Counted from the stretch's first letter, positions 1-11,235 are shown. The stretch: DNA of 64,000 bases from Pseudomonas nicosulfuronedens (GCF_005877905.1 NZ_SWDV01000002.1:248001-312000); one strand, 5' to 3'. Translations and numbers: made by a program. Notes: a model not told the origin generated them from the letters alone.

Positions 1-266
1 CCGTCGCGGAACTCGCCTTCATAGCTCGTGCCGTTGCCGTCGCTCCATTTGCCCTGGCCGCTCTGCAGGCCCTTGTCGAAGCCGCCCTCGTACCAGGCGC
101 CATTGCTGTAATCCAGCCGCCCCGGACCTTGCAGCTGGCCGTTCACCAGCTCGCCACGGTAGCGCGCGCCGTCAGGCAGGCGGGCGTCCGGGGGCGTCAG
201 CGGTTCGCCGTCGCCGCAGGCAGTCAGGAGCAGGGCGAGGCTCAGGGGCAGGAGGTGGCGTGGCAT
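1..266 (-). CDS. MORN-repeat lipoprotein (3' part outside window)
   Basis: The reading frame starts at the ATG at 266 and runs off the left edge, so only about 88 N-terminal residues are seen. A short hydrophobic leader ends in a lipobox (L-T-A-C, Cys17), which predicts a lipid-anchored envelope protein. After a short linker come repeated Gly/Tyr/Glu-rich units such as YRGELVNGQLQGPGRL and YEGGFDKGLQSGQGKW, the MORN pattern (YxGxxxxGxxxGxG). MORN repeats usually act as scaffolds or lipid-binding surfaces; no substrate can be named. The gene is preceded by a terminator that separates it from the MaoC gene upstream on the same strand. Confidence 0.8.
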   Translation of the reverse strand, partial: MPRHLLPLSLALLLTACGDGEPLTPPDARLPDGARYRGELVNGQLQGPGRLDYSNGAWYEGGFDKGLQSGQGKWSDGNGTSYEGEFRD

Positions 267-310
267 TGGGGCTCTCGAATCGACGGTGGGGCGCAGGCTG
301 AGTGTGACGT

Positions 311-338
311 AAAAAAGCCCGCGGACGCGGGCTTTTTT
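311..338 (-). terminator. Intrinsic terminator after the MaoC gene
   Basis: A-tract, GCCCGCG stem, short loop, CGCGGGC and T-tract form a strong symmetric hairpin. It lies between the MaoC stop (360) and the MORN lipoprotein start (266), so it ends leftward MaoC transcripts. The symmetry would allow it to act in both directions. Confidence 0.85.
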
Positions 339-359
339 CTCAGCGCTGAGGTAGAGCCG

Positions 360-815
360 TCAGACGAAGCACAGGCTCAGGGATTCGGCGATGTAGGCCG
401 GCTTGGGCAGGCCTTCGATCTCCAGGGTGCAGCGGGCCTTGATCAGCCACTGGCCGGGGTTCTTCTCGGTGATGTCAGTGATGGTCACCTGCAGGCGCAC
501 GCGCGAATCCACCGGTACCGGCTGGATGAAGCGCACGCTGTCCAGGCCGTAGTTGACCACCATCTTGGGGTTTTCCGGCAGAACCAGCAGGCCCTCGCAG
601 AGCTTGGGGATCAGCGACAGCGACAGGAAGCCGTGGGCGATGGTGCCACCGAAGGGCGTCTTCTTCGCCTTCTCCGGGTCGACGTGGATGAACTGGTGGT
701 CCTCGGTGCACTCGGCGAACTGGTTGATGCGCTGTTGATCGACGGTGATCCACTGCGAATGACCCAGGTCCTTGCCGATGTAATCCTTCAGTGCGCTTAC
801 GGGTACGAATGCCAT
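360..815 (-). CDS. MaoC-like acyl-CoA dehydratase
   Basis: A 151-aa single hot-dog fold protein of the MaoC / R-specific enoyl-CoA hydratase group. The diagnostic stretch is F-A-E-x-T-E-D-H-Q-F-I-H-V-D followed by the P-F-G-G-T-I-A-H-G-F segment; the Asp and His of D-H-Q-F-I-H are the family catalytic pair. Members hydrate or dehydrate medium- or short-chain acyl-CoA, and this length fits the single-domain, NodN-like subgroup. It is a monocistronic cytosolic enzyme closed by the terminator at 311-338. The acyl-CoA substrate cannot be assigned from sequence. Confidence 0.88.
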   Translation of the reverse strand: MAFVPVSALKDYIGKDLGHSQWITVDQQRINQFAECTEDHQFIHVDPEKAKKTPFGGTIAHGFLSLSLIPKLCEGLLVLPENPKMVVNYGLDSVRFIQPVPVDSRVRLQVTITDITEKNPGQWLIKARCTLEIEGLPKPAYIAESLSLCFV

Positions 816-993
816 GTTTCCTCCGGGGATATCGTTGTTCTTCTAGTGCGGCCTGCGTAAGAGTCCGACAACAGATCAGCATGGGGTCCGCGGCCGGTCA
901 AGCCGCAGCGGCATTCATGCTTTGGGCGAATGCCGAGCCATAGCGGGCGCCGGGCGGGCATAATGGCCACTCCTTGCGCTGGAGATGTTCCTG

Positions 994-1356
994 ATGTTGC
1001 TACGCGGCCTGACCTGGCTGGTGCTGTTCCAACTGCTCGGCACGGGCCTGAATGCTCTCATCCTGCACATGATTCCCGGCCCCATCATTGGGCTGGTGCT
1101 GCTGTTCGCCTTCCTGGTATGGAATGGCGAGGTGAGCAAGCCGGTGAACGAAGCCGCCGCCTCGCTGCTGCGCTACCTGCCGTTGCTGCTGGTGCCGGCA
1201 GCGGTCGGCGTGATGGCCTATGCGAAGCAGATCGCTGCGGACTTCTGGGCCATCGCCGGGGCATTGGCGCTGTCGTTGCTGGTGTCCTTCGTGTTCGCCG
1301 GCTGGCTGATGCAGAAGCTCATCGACCGCCAGCGCAAGCAGAAGGAGGGCGCGTGA
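994..1356 (+). CDS. lrgA: LrgA/CidA-family holin-like membrane protein
   Basis: About 120 aa with four hydrophobic segments and the family core P-G-P-I-I-G-L followed by L-L-R-Y-L-P-L-L-L-V-P-A-A-V-G-V-M. LrgA/CidA proteins are small inner-membrane proteins linked to murein hydrolase export, cell lysis and overflow metabolism. The ATG at 994 is preferred to that at 985, because GGAG at 981-984 abuts 985 but is nine bases from 994. Its stop overlaps the ATG of the LrgB-type gene (TGATG), so the two are translationally coupled. Confidence 0.85.
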   Translation: MLLRGLTWLVLFQLLGTGLNALILHMIPGPIIGLVLLFAFLVWNGEVSKPVNEAAASLLRYLPLLLVPAAVGVMAYAKQIAADFWAIAGALALSLLVSFVFAGWLMQKLIDRQRKQKEGA

Positions 1357-2069
1357 TGTTCGACTGGCAAGGCGCGCTGGACTCGGTCATCCACCATCCG
1401 CTGTTCTGCGTCGGCGTCACCTTGGGCGCTTATCAGTTGGCGCTGGCCGGCTACGAGCGCACGCGCTGGGTGTTCCTGCAGCCGGTGCTGGTGTCGATGT
1501 TGATCGTCATCGCGGTGCTGCTGGCGTGCGGCATCGACTACAGCGAGTACAGCAATAGCGCCAAGGTGCTGACCATCCTCCTCGGCCCCGCCACCGTCGC
1601 GCTGGCGGTGCCGCTGTTTCTCAACCTGAAACGCATCCGCCAGCTGTTCTGGCCGACGCTGATCACCCTGCTGGTTGGCGGCCTGTTCGCCACTGCGCTG
1701 GGCATTGGCCTGGGCTGGCTGTTCGGTGTCGACCATGAACTGCTGATGAGCCTGGCACCCAAGTCGGTGACCTCGCCGATTGCCATGCTGGTGGCCAGCC
1801 AGATTGGCGGTGTGGCGGCGCTGGCGGCGGTGTTCGTGCTGATCACCGGCGTGCTCGGGGCCATCCTCGGTCCGGAACTGCTGCGCCGTTTTGGCGTCCA
1901 CCATCCGGCCGCGCAAGGCATGGCGCTGGGCATGACCGCCCACGCCGTAGGCACCTCCCGCGCCCTGCAGGAGGGTGAGGAATGCGGCGCCTTCGCCGCC
2001 CTGGCCATGAGCCTGATGGGCGTGGCCACCGCTGTGCTGCTACCGTTGGCGGTAGCGCTGATCGCCTGA
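1356..2069 (+). CDS. lrgB: LrgB/CidB-family membrane protein
   Basis: A 237-aa polytopic inner-membrane protein with the LrgB signatures L-L-G-P-A-T-V-A-L-A-V-P-L, A-P-K-S-V-T-S-P-I-A and G-M-T-A-H-A-V-G-T-S-R-A near the C-terminus. It is the partner of the LrgA-type protein upstream, whose stop codon it overlaps by one base. The pair is thought to control murein hydrolase release or organic acid (pyruvate, glycolate) movement across the membrane. No LytR/CidR-type regulator is adjacent. The LON-domain gene follows 18 bp later, so the three may form one transcript. Confidence 0.88.
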   Translation: MFDWQGALDSVIHHPLFCVGVTLGAYQLALAGYERTRWVFLQPVLVSMLIVIAVLLACGIDYSEYSNSAKVLTILLGPATVALAVPLFLNLKRIRQLFWPTLITLLVGGLFATALGIGLGWLFGVDHELLMSLAPKSVTSPIAMLVASQIGGVAALAAVFVLITGVLGAILGPELLRRFGVHHPAAQGMALGMTAHAVGTSRALQEGEECGAFAALAMSLMGVATAVLLPLAVALIA

Positions 2070-2087
2070 CGAATCGACGGAGTGTCC

Positions 2088-2678
2088 ATGAGTTTCCCGC
2101 TGTTCCCCCTCAACACCGTGCTGTTTCCCGGCTGCCGCCTCGACCTGCAGATCTTCGAGGCGCGCTACCTGGACATGATCGGCCGCTGCATGAAGCAGAA
2201 CGGCGGATTCGGTGTGGTGGCCATCGTCGAGGGCGAGGAAGTCGGCGATGCGCCGGAGCGTTACAGCCTGGTCGGCTGCGAGGCGCGCATCTGCGACTGG
2301 CAGCAGCAGTCCAACGGCTTGCTGGGCATCCGGGTCGAAGGCGGGCGGCGCTTCCGCGTGCTCTCCGCCAACGTGCAGACGGACCAGCTGACGGTGGCCG
2401 AAGTGGAGTGGCTGGACGAGCAACAAAACCGGCCGCTGACCAAGGAACACGACGACCTGGCCGCGTTGCTCGAGGCGCTGTCCATGCACCCCATGGTCTC
2501 GGCGCTGGAAATGGGCGGCGAAGTGAATGGCCAACAGGAGCTGGCCTGCCAGCTCGCTTACCTGTTGCCCTTCGAGCGCGACCAGAAGCAGGTGCTGCTG
2601 GAGATGGACGACCCGACGGTGCGCCTGGCGCGCATCCAGGTATTGCTGGAGCAGTTGCAGGGTGATTTCGTCGCCTGA
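2088..2678 (+). CDS. LON substrate-binding-domain protein
   Basis: 196 aa starting F-P-L-F-P-L-N-T-V-L-F-P-G, the start of the LON N-terminal (PUA-like) domain, with F-E-A-R-Y-L-D-M close behind. The AAA+ and Ser-Lys protease domains of full Lon are absent, so this is a stand-alone LON-domain protein, common in Pseudomonas, and not itself a protease. The ATG at 2088 is chosen over an upstream GTG (2082) because GGAG at 2079-2082 is correctly spaced only for 2088. A bidirectional terminator lies between it and convergent prpF. Confidence 0.85.
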   Translation: MSFPLFPLNTVLFPGCRLDLQIFEARYLDMIGRCMKQNGGFGVVAIVEGEEVGDAPERYSLVGCEARICDWQQQSNGLLGIRVEGGRRFRVLSANVQTDQLTVAEVEWLDEQQNRPLTKEHDDLAALLEALSMHPMVSALEMGGEVNGQQELACQLAYLLPFERDQKQVLLEMDDPTVRLARIQVLLEQLQGDFVA

Positions 2679-2697
2679 TTGCGATGCTTCGAGCCCT

Positions 2698-2783
2698 GTA
2701 CGATGGGTGGAGCTTGCGATACCCATCAGCGTTGCGTGTGTCGAAATCGATGGGTATCACTTCGCTCCACGCCATCCTACGAA
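2698..2783. repeat. Dispersed inverted repeat, family C
   Basis: Two imperfect inverted copies of a unit read as GATGGGTATC-x-CTxCGCTCCAC-xCCATCCTAC. The same element recurs at 53655-53730 and 60872-60952, always intergenic and between converging or tandem gene ends. It behaves like a Pseudomonas REP/BIME-type palindrome but differs in sequence from the classical GTAGGAGCGAGC family. Confidence 0.75.
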
Positions 2784-2827
2784 GTCATCACGGTTCCCAT
2801 TTCCATGCGGTTACCCCCGTGAAAACA

Positions 2828-2851
2828 CAAGGCCCGCGAATGCGGGCCTTG
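2828..2851. terminator. Bidirectional terminator between LON gene and prpF
   Basis: Ten-base-pair stem CAAGGCCCGC / GCGGGCCTTG with loop GAAT, followed on the + strand by TCGTTTTT and preceded by an A-rich run. It serves the LON-domain gene on the + strand and prpF on the - strand. Confidence 0.85.
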
Positions 2852-2873
2852 TCGTTTTTGGGGGCTGCTGGGG

Positions 2874-4061
2874 TTAGAACGAATCCCCCGGCACCCGTAC
2901 CCAGCCTTCCATGAGGATGCGCGAGCTACGGCTCATGATGGCCTTGGTCACGGTCCACTCACCGTTCACCTGTTTCGCCTCGGCGCCCACGCGCAGGGTG
3001 CCGGAGGGGTGACCGAAGCGTACGGCGCTGCGTTCTCCGCCACCGGCGGCGAGGTTCACAAGGGTGCCGGGAATGGCCGCGGCGGTGCCGATTGCCACGG
3101 CGGCGGTGCCCATCATGGCGTGGTGCAGCTTGCCCATGGACAGCGCGCGCACCAGCAGGTCGACGTCGCCGGCCTGCACTTGCTTGCCACTGGAAGTGAT
3201 GTAGTCCTTGGCCGGTGCAACGAAGGCAATCTTCGGCGTGTGCTGGCGGGTCGCGGCTTCCTCCGGAGTCTTGATCAGACCCATGCGCAAGGCGCCGGCG
3301 ATGCGGAATTGCTCGAAGCGCGCCAGCTGCTCCGGGTCGCCATTGATCGCTTCGCGCAGCTCGGCACCGGTGTAGCCGATGTCCTGGGCGTTGACGAAGA
3401 TGGTCGGGATGCCGGCGGTAATCATGGTCGCCTTGAAGGTGCCGACGCCGGGGACTTCCAGGTCGTCCACCAGGTTGCCGGTGGGGAACATCGAGCCGCC
3501 TTCCTCGCCATCGTCGGACGGGTCGAGGAACTCCAGCACGATCTCGGCGGCGGGGAAGGTCACGCCGTCCAGTTCGAAGTCGCCGGTTTCCTGCACCTGG
3601 CCGTTGGTGATCGGCACGTGGGCGATGATGGTCTTCTGGATGTTCGCCTGCCAGATGCGCACCACGCAGGTGCCGTTGTCCGGAATGCGCGAGGGATCGA
3701 CCAGGCCGGCGTGGATGGCGAAGGAGCCGGCGGCGGTGGAGAGGTTGCCGCAGTTGCCGCTCCAGTCGACGAAGGCCTTGTCGATGGAAATCTGTCCGTA
3801 GAGGTAGTCGACGTCGTGCTCGGGCTGGGTGCTTTTCGACAGGATCACGCACTTGCTGGTGCTGGAGGTCGCGCCGCCCATGCCATCGATGTGCGCGCTG
3901 TACGGGTCGGGGCTGCCGATCACGCGCATGAACAGCTGGTCGCGCGCCGCGCCGGGCACCTGGCAGCGTTCGGGCAGGTCCTGCAGGCGGAAGAACACGC
4001 CCTTGCTGGTGCCGCCGCGGATGTAGGTGGCGGGGATCTTCACTTGGGGTACGTGGGGCAT
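2874..4061 (-). CDS. prpF: 2-methylaconitate cis-trans isomerase PrpF
   Basis: 395 aa, the usual PrpF length. The N-terminus contains I-R-G-G-T-S-K-G-V-F-F, then M-G-G-A-T-S-S-T-S-K and G-N-C-G-N-L-S, all characteristic of the PrpF family (a diaminopimelate-epimerase-like fold). PrpF isomerises the trans-2-methylaconitate made by AcnD to the cis form, completing the AcnD/PrpF alternative to PrpD in the 2-methylcitrate cycle. It is the last gene of the leftward prp operon, 133 bp after acnD, a gap that carries an inverted REP pair. No prpD follows; the next gene is convergent. Confidence 0.95.
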   Translation of the reverse strand: MPHVPQVKIPATYIRGGTSKGVFFRLQDLPERCQVPGAARDQLFMRVIGSPDPYSAHIDGMGGATSSTSKCVILSKSTQPEHDVDYLYGQISIDKAFVDWSGNCGNLSTAAGSFAIHAGLVDPSRIPDNGTCVVRIWQANIQKTIIAHVPITNGQVQETGDFELDGVTFPAAEIVLEFLDPSDDGEEGGSMFPTGNLVDDLEVPGVGTFKATMITAGIPTIFVNAQDIGYTGAELREAINGDPEQLARFEQFRIAGALRMGLIKTPEEAATRQHTPKIAFVAPAKDYITSSGKQVQAGDVDLLVRALSMGKLHHAMMGTAAVAIGTAAAIPGTLVNLAAGGGERSAVRFGHPSGTLRVGAEAKQVNGEWTVTKAIMSRSSRILMEGWVRVPGDSF

Positions 4062-4085
4062 GGGACTCGATCCTGTTTGCTTTTC

Positions 4086-4152
4086 GTAGGAGCGAGCTTG
4101 CTCGCGAACAGCCCCGCAGCGGAGTTGGGTTCGCGAGCAAGCTCGCTCCTAC
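4086..4152. repeat. REP pair (BIME) between acnD and prpF
   Basis: GTAGGAGCGAGCTTGCTCGC (4086 onward) and its reverse complement ending at 4152 flank 21 bp, giving a long potential hairpin. This is the classical Pseudomonas REP sequence (family A here). It lies inside the prp operon, so a transcript that continues into prpF must carry this structure. Confidence 0.92.
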
Positions 4153-4194
4153 AGGATTAGTGCCGACCTGCCGTGAGGCGGGCCGGCTGTTACA

Positions 4195-6816
<2,622 letters not shown>

Positions 6817-6833
6817 TTTGTTATCCAGGAAGC

Positions 6834-7994
6834 CTATTTGCGGTCCTTGAGCGGCACGAACTTCAGGTCTTCAGGGCCTGTGTAGTTGGCGCTCGGGCGG
6901 ATGATCTTGCCGTCGATGCGTTGCTCGATGACGTGGGCGGACCAGCCGGCGGTGCGGGCGATGACGAACAGCGGGGTGAACATCGCGGTGGGCACGCCCA
7001 TCATGTGGTAGCTCACGGCGCTGAACCAATCGAGGTTGGGGAACATCTTCTTGATGTCCCACATGATGGTTTCCAGGCGCTCGGCGATGTCGTACATCTT
7101 GGTGTTCGACTGCTCGTTCGACAGCTGCTGGGCGACTTCCTTGATCACCTTGTTGCGCGGGTCGGACACGGTGTAGACCGGGTGGCCGAAGCCGATCACG
7201 ACTTCCTTGCGCTCGACGCGGGCACGGATATCCGCCTCGGCTTCGTCCGGGTTGTCGTAGCGCTTCTGGATCTCGAAGGCCACTTCGTTGGCGCCGCCGT
7301 GTTTCGGGCCGCGCAGCGCGCCGATGGCGCCGGCGATGCAGGAGAACATGTCCGAGCCGGTGCCGGCGATCACGCGGGAGGTGAAGGTCGAGGCGTTGAA
7401 TTCGTGCTCGGCGTACAGGTTCAGCGAGGTGTGCATGGCGCGCACCCAGGATTCGCGCGGCTTCTCGCCGTGCAGCAGGTGCAGGAAGTGACCGCCGATG
7501 GAGTCGTCGTCGGTCTCGACGTCGATGCGCTTGCCGTTGTGGCTGAAGTGGTACCAGTAGAGCAGCGCGGAGCCCAGGGAAGCCATCAGCTTGTCGGCGA
7601 TGTCGCGGGCGCCCGGGTGGTTGTGGTCGTCCTTCTCCGGCGACAGGCAGCCGAGCACGGACACGGCGGTGCGCATCACGTCCATCGGATGGGCCGACGG
7701 CGGCAGGGTTTCCAGAGCGGCCTTCACGCCCGCCGGCAGGCCGCGCAGGGCTTTCAGCTTGGCCTTGTAGCCGGCCAGTTCGGCGGCGTTGGGCAGCTTG
7801 CCGTGGACCAGCAGGTGGGCGATTTCCTCGAAGTCGCAGCGGTTGGCAAAATCCAGCACGTCATAGCCACGGTAGTGCAGGTCGTTGCCGGTACGGCCGA
7901 CGGTGCACAGGGCAGTGTTGCCAGCGGCGGTGCCACTCAGGGCCACGGACTTCTTCGGCTTGAAGCCGGTGGTGGTTTCTGCGGTAGCGCTCAT
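6834..7994 (-). CDS. prpC: 2-methylcitrate synthase PrpC
   Basis: 386 aa of the citrate synthase fold. Catalytic landmarks are [12 protein letters not shown]-x-x-H-G-G-A-N-E and G-F-G-H-P-V-Y. The length is shorter than GltA, as expected of PrpC. It condenses propionyl-CoA with oxaloacetate. The start at 7994 (M-S-A-T-A-E) follows a GAGGAG ribosome site; an upstream in-frame ATG at 8012 has no such support. It lies between prpB and acnD on the same strand. The prpB-prpC gap is 173 bp and is filled largely by an inverted-repeat element, unlike the tight gntR-prpB junction. Confidence 0.95.
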   Translation of the reverse strand: MSATAETTTGFKPKKSVALSGTAAGNTALCTVGRTGNDLHYRGYDVLDFANRCDFEEIAHLLVHGKLPNAAELAGYKAKLKALRGLPAGVKAALETLPPSAHPMDVMRTAVSVLGCLSPEKDDHNHPGARDIADKLMASLGSALLYWYHFSHNGKRIDVETDDDSIGGHFLHLLHGEKPRESWVRAMHTSLNLYAEHEFNASTFTSRVIAGTGSDMFSCIAGAIGALRGPKHGGANEVAFEIQKRYDNPDEAEADIRARVERKEVVIGFGHPVYTVSDPRNKVIKEVAQQLSNEQSNTKMYDIAERLETIMWDIKKMFPNLDWFSAVSYHMMGVPTAMFTPLFVIARTAGWSAHVIEQRIDGKIIRPSANYTGPEDLKFVPLKDRK

Positions 7995-8070
7995 CGCGTG
8001 TCTCCTCATCAAATCCGGTTGCTTGTTCTTGTTCCGCCGGCCTGGGCCGTGCGGTCGGTTCGAATCTGGT

Positions 8071-8154
8071 CGGCGGATAACGCCTGTGGCGTTATGCGCC
8101 CTACGGTGTCTCAGGCCGGGGCGTAGGGCGAATAACGCGCAGCGTTATCCGCCG
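8071..8154. repeat. Inverted repeat, family B, in the prpB-prpC gap
   Basis: CGGCGGATAACGCCTGTGGC...GCGCCCTAC (8071-8104) faces GTAGGGCGAATAACGCGCAG...CCGCCG (8123-8154), so the two copies form a long hairpin. A second example is at 14687-14761. It is distinct from the GTAGGAGCGAGC REP family. Confidence 0.85.
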
Positions 8155-8167
8155 TTTTTGCCTCAGA

Positions 8168-9055
8168 TCACTTCTTGCCAGCAGCGAACAGCGCGTCGAG
8201 TTTCTGCTCGAAGGCGTGGTAGCCGATGCGGTCGTACAGCTCGGCACGGGTCTGCATCAGCTCGATCACGTTCTGCTGGTGGCCTTCCTGGCGGATTGCG
8301 GTGTACACGGCTTCGGCGGCCTTGTTGGCGGCGCGGAAGGCCGACAGCGGATACAGCTGGATCGCCACGCCGACCGAGGCCAGCTCGTCGCGGGTGAACA
8401 GCGGGGTGGCGCCGAACTCGGTGATGTTGGCCAGGATCGGCACGTTCAGCGCATCGACGAAGCGCTTGTAGGTCGGCAGGTCGTAGGCGGCCTCGGCGAA
8501 GATCGCATCGGCGCCGGCCTCGACGTAACGCTGGCAGCGCTCGATGGCGGCGTCCACGCCTTCGGCCTGGATGGCGTCGGTGCGGGCGATCAGGAAGAAG
8601 TTCGGGTCGGTCTTGGCGTTGGCGGCGGACTTCACGCGGTCGACCATCTCCTGGGTGGAGACGATTTCCTTGCCCGGACGGTGGCCGCAACGCTTGGCGC
8701 CGACCTGGTCTTCGATGTGGGCGGCAGCCGCGCCAGCCTTGATCAGGCTCTTCACGGTGCGCTCGATGTTGAACGCGCTGGGGCCGAAGCCGGTGTCGAT
8801 GTCCACCAGCAGCGGCAGGTCGCAGACGTCGGTGATGCGGCGCACGTCGGTGAGCACGTCGTCCAGGGTGTTGATGCCCAGGTCCGGCAGGCCGAGGGAA
8901 CCCGCCGCCACGCCGCCACCGGAGAGGTAGATGGCCTTGAAGCCGGCGCGCTTGGCCAGCAGCGCGTGGTTGGCGTTGATCGCGCCGATCACCTGCAGCG
9001 GCTTTTCTTCGGCAAGGGCTTCACGGAAACGTTGGCCGGCGGTCTTGTAGCTCAT
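8168..9055 (-). CDS. prpB: 2-methylisocitrate lyase PrpB
   Basis: 295 aa of the isocitrate lyase / PEP mutase superfamily with the lyase signature K-R-C-G-H-R-P-G-K (catalytic Cys near residue 123) and the metal-binding D-I-D-T-G-F-G stretch. It cleaves 2-methylisocitrate to pyruvate and succinate, the last step of the cycle. Its ATG overlaps the stop of the GntR regulator gene by four bases (ATGA), so regulator and enzyme are translationally coupled at the head of the operon. Confidence 0.95.
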   Translation of the reverse strand: MSYKTAGQRFREALAEEKPLQVIGAINANHALLAKRAGFKAIYLSGGGVAAGSLGLPDLGINTLDDVLTDVRRITDVCDLPLLVDIDTGFGPSAFNIERTVKSLIKAGAAAAHIEDQVGAKRCGHRPGKEIVSTQEMVDRVKSAANAKTDPNFFLIARTDAIQAEGVDAAIERCQRYVEAGADAIFAEAAYDLPTYKRFVDALNVPILANITEFGATPLFTRDELASVGVAIQLYPLSAFRAANKAAEAVYTAIRQEGHQQNVIELMQTRAELYDRIGYHAFEQKLDALFAAGKK

Positions 9056-9774
9056 TGTTCACCTCGTTCGTTGGCTGTCTTGGCTTGGGCGTCCAGGTAG
9101 TGACGCTCCATATTGCGTTTCGAGGCGCCGATGTGACGGCGCATCAGCAACTCGGCCAGCTCGCCGTCACGATCGGCGATGGCATCGAGAATCCGGTGGT
9201 GCTCGGAGAAGGCCTGGCGCGGGCGGTTGGGCGTCGCCGAGAACTGCAGGCGGTACATGCGCACAAGCTGGTACAGCTCGCCGCAGAGCATGCGGGTGAG
9301 GGTGCGGTTGCCGCTGCCCTGGATGATCCGGTAGTGGAAGTCGTAGTCGCCTTCCTGCTGGTAGTAGCCACGGCCGGCCTGGAACGCTTCGTCGCGCTCG
9401 TGGGTGTCGAGCACCCGGCGCAGCTCGTCGATCTCGGCCTGGCTCATGCGCTCGGCGGCCAGGCGGCAGGCCATACCTTCGAGGGATTCGCGGATCTCGT
9501 AGAGCTCCAGCAGCTCCTCATGGCTGAGCGAAACGACCCGCGCGCCGACGTGGGGTACGCGCACCAGCAGCTTCTGGCCTTCCAGACGGTGGATCGCCTC
9601 GCGCAGCGGGCCGCGGCTGATGCCGTAGGTACGCGCCAGCTCCGGCTCGGAAATCTTGCTGCCGGGGGCGATCTCGCCCTTGACGATGGCCGACTGGATC
9701 TTGCGGAACACGTGTTCCGACAGGGTCTCGCCGTCGTCGCTGGCGGGGGTGGGCAGAATCAGGCTATCGCTCAT
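9052..9774 (-). CDS. GntR/FCD-family regulator of the prp operon
   Basis: 240 aa with an N-terminal GntR winged helix (about residues 20-85, including [23 protein letters not shown]) and a C-terminal all-helical FCD ligand domain with metal-binding His residues. It is the first gene of the prp operon and overlaps prpB by four bases. In Pseudomonas this type replaces the sigma-54 activator PrpR of enterics. It is expected to repress the operon until 2-methylcitrate or a related ligand binds. Two TGTCGACAAT palindromes lie upstream of its start. The ligand is inferred. Confidence 0.9.
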   Translation of the reverse strand: MSDSLILPTPASDDGETLSEHVFRKIQSAIVKGEIAPGSKISEPELARTYGISRGPLREAIHRLEGQKLLVRVPHVGARVVSLSHEELLELYEIRESLEGMACRLAAERMSQAEIDELRRVLDTHERDEAFQAGRGYYQQEGDYDFHYRIIQGSGNRTLTRMLCGELYQLVRMYRLQFSATPNRPRQAFSEHHRILDAIADRDGELAELLMRRHIGASKRNMERHYLDAQAKTANERGEQ

Positions 9775-9786
9775 GGTGTCGACAAT
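9775..9786. promoter_or_regulatory. Candidate GntR operator, proximal copy
   Basis: GGTGTCGACAAT matches 10 of 12 positions of the perfect palindrome at 9848-9859. It immediately abuts the regulator's start codon, so protein bound here would block translation initiation or elongating polymerase. Confidence 0.5.
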
Positions 9787-9847
9787 CTTCTTGGTGTGCG
9801 GCGAAAGCTACCCCCGGAAACCCTCTGGGTCAATCAAGTTCTGATGA

Positions 9848-9859
9848 ATTGTCGACAAT
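9848..9859. promoter_or_regulatory. Candidate GntR operator, distal copy
   Basis: ATTGTCGACAAT is a perfect 12-bp palindrome 73 bp upstream of the regulator start, of the form bound by FCD-type GntR regulators (TTGTCGACAA). It sits in the only intergenic region that can hold the prp promoter. Confidence 0.65.
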
Positions 9860-9978
9860 CGTCTAATGGTCCGGTTTTCTTATACCGGGCTGCGACGCAC
9901 TCCGGGGAGCAGGGTCGCAGACGTGAGAAGATGCCCGCCAGAACGATCAGGGAGTTTGCCGTGCGAGGAAGGGAGCGG

Positions 9979-10401
9979 ATGAAACGAATGCTGGCCAGCG
10001 TGGTGGGATTTCTCCTGCTGGGCTGGGGACAAGGGCTGTGGGCCTTGCATCCGTACCGGGACAACCTGACGGCAGACGTACAGTCGATCGGTCTGTGGCG
10101 AGAAATGACGCCGCTGCTGCTGTTCTGGGCGCTGTGGGTCGCGCTGGCGGCCTGGCCGAATCGGGCGGCGGCTTGCTGGCAAGTGGCGCTTTCGTCGGGA
10201 GTTGCCCTGCTGGGCTGGTTCTGGGTGGATCTTTGCCTCTATGACAGCCGGGTGGCGAGCTGGAGCACCTATTCCCTTGCCGAGCTGGCGGCGGAGGTGG
10301 CCCAGGTCTGTGGTTGGCCGCTGCTGCTCGCCGTTCTGGCCTATGGTGGAGGCTGGGCCCTGGTGGCCCGGAGGAAGATCGATGATCCGAAGCTGGTATG
10401 A
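9979..10401 (+). CDS. Small membrane protein of unknown function
   Basis: About 140 aa with four predicted membrane helices: an N-terminal L-A-S-V-V-G-F-L-L-L-G-W, then M-T-P-L-L-L-F-W-A-L-W-V-A-L-A-A-W, V-A-L-S-S-G-V-A-L-L-G-W-F-W and a C-terminal W-P-L-L-L-A-V-L-A-Y. It ends in a basic tail. The start is placed at the ATG at 9979 behind GGGAG; an upstream ATG at 9931 in the same frame is less likely. Its last 20 bp overlap the methyltransferase gene, so the two are co-transcribed. I do not recognise the family. Confidence 0.65.
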   Translation: MKRMLASVVGFLLLGWGQGLWALHPYRDNLTADVQSIGLWREMTPLLLFWALWVALAAWPNRAAACWQVALSSGVALLGWFWVDLCLYDSRVASWSTYSLAELAAEVAQVCGWPLLLAVLAYGGGWALVARRKIDDPKLV

Positions 10402-10999
10402 CCGTCATGCGTTGCCCCGGCTGATCGACTTCGCCTGCGGCATGGGTGATGTGATGAAGCAGCGCTCGCTGCTGGTGCCCCGCGCGCGCGGCCGCGTGCT
10501 GGAGATCGGCATGGGCACCGGCCTGAACCTGTCGTTCTACGATCCGGCGAAAGTGTCGACAATCGTCGGCGTCGACCCGGCGGCGCAGATGCAGAAGCTC
10601 GCCCGCAGCCGTGCCGAGGCGATTGGCATCCCGGTGGACATGGTGGCGCTGGAGCTGGGGCAGATCCGTGCCGACGCCGGCAGTTTCGACAGCATCGTCT
10701 GCACTTTCACCTTGTGCAGCATCCCCGATGCGGTGGCGGCGCTGAAGGAAATGCGCCGGGTACTCAAGCCCGGGGGCGAGCTCCTCTTCTGCGAGCATGG
10801 CCTGGCGCCGGATGCCGGCGTGCGGGCCTGGCAACACCGGCTGACCCCGGTATGGAAGCCGCTGGCCGGCGGCTGCCACCTGGACCGGGACATGCCGGCG
10901 CTGATCGAATCCGGCGGCTTCCAATTGCGCGAACTGATCCAGGACTACCTGCCCGGTCCGCGGCCGATGACCTACGTCTACCGTGGCATGGCCGACTGA
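10382..10999 (+). CDS. Class I SAM-dependent methyltransferase
   Basis: 205 aa. SAM-binding motif I is V-L-E-I-G-M-G-T-G-L-N-L, followed by the acidic V-G-V-D-P and a motif IV region F-D-S-I-V-C-T-F-T-L-C-S-I-P-D. R-R-V-L-K-P-G-G-E-L-L-F-C-E-H-G and a conserved G-C-H-L-D-R-D place it in the UbiE/METTL7-like group. These act on lipids, quinones or small thiols; phospholipid methylation is one option. The start at 10382 follows GGAGGA and lies inside the end of the upstream membrane-protein gene. Its 3' end overlaps the convergent small gene at 10978 by 22 bp. Confidence 0.82.
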   Translation: MIRSWYDRHALPRLIDFACGMGDVMKQRSLLVPRARGRVLEIGMGTGLNLSFYDPAKVSTIVGVDPAAQMQKLARSRAEAIGIPVDMVALELGQIRADAGSFDSIVCTFTLCSIPDAVAALKEMRRVLKPGGELLFCEHGLAPDAGVRAWQHRLTPVWKPLAGGCHLDRDMPALIESGGFQLRELIQDYLPGPRPMTYVYRGMAD

Positions 11000-11235
11000 C
11001 GAGCGGGCAGGCGGTCGAGCACCTCGATGCTGAGGATGTAGGCGCTACGCACGTAGATGTCCTCTGGGCGTTCGAGCAGTCCCATGTTGGACTGGCAGTC
11101 ATTCATGCGCACCACGAAAGGTGCGGCGCCGTCGCACAACGCCGAGTAGTCCCCACGGCTGATCCAACCCTGGAGCACAGAGGACTCGCGGTTGTGCGCG
11201 CGAACCACGACTTCGACCTTGAGATGTTCGTTCAT
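10978..11235 (-). CDS. Small protein, tandem paralogue 1 (85 aa)
   Basis: 85 aa, soluble and unrecognised. The core G-W-I-S-R-G-D-Y-S-A-L-C-D-G-A-A-P-F-V-V-R followed by N-D-C-Q-S aligns with the next gene upstream (11360-11602: G-R-I-S-R-E-D-Y-L-A-L-R-D-G-R-T-P-F-E-V-R then G-D-C-Q-S), so the two arose by tandem duplication. No good ribosome site precedes the ATG at 11235. A 26-bp motif shared with the paralogue lies 68 bp upstream. The stop lies inside the 3' end of the convergent methyltransferase gene. Confidence 0.7.
   Translation of the reverse strand: MNEHLKVEVVVRAHNRESSVLQGWISRGDYSALCDGAAPFVVRMNDCQSNMGLLERPEDIYVRSAYILSIEVLDRLPARQSAMPR

Noticed and set aside
10554..10565. A further TGTCGACAAT motif
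   Set aside because: It lies inside the methyltransferase coding region, where it encodes V-S-T-I-V; treated as chance.
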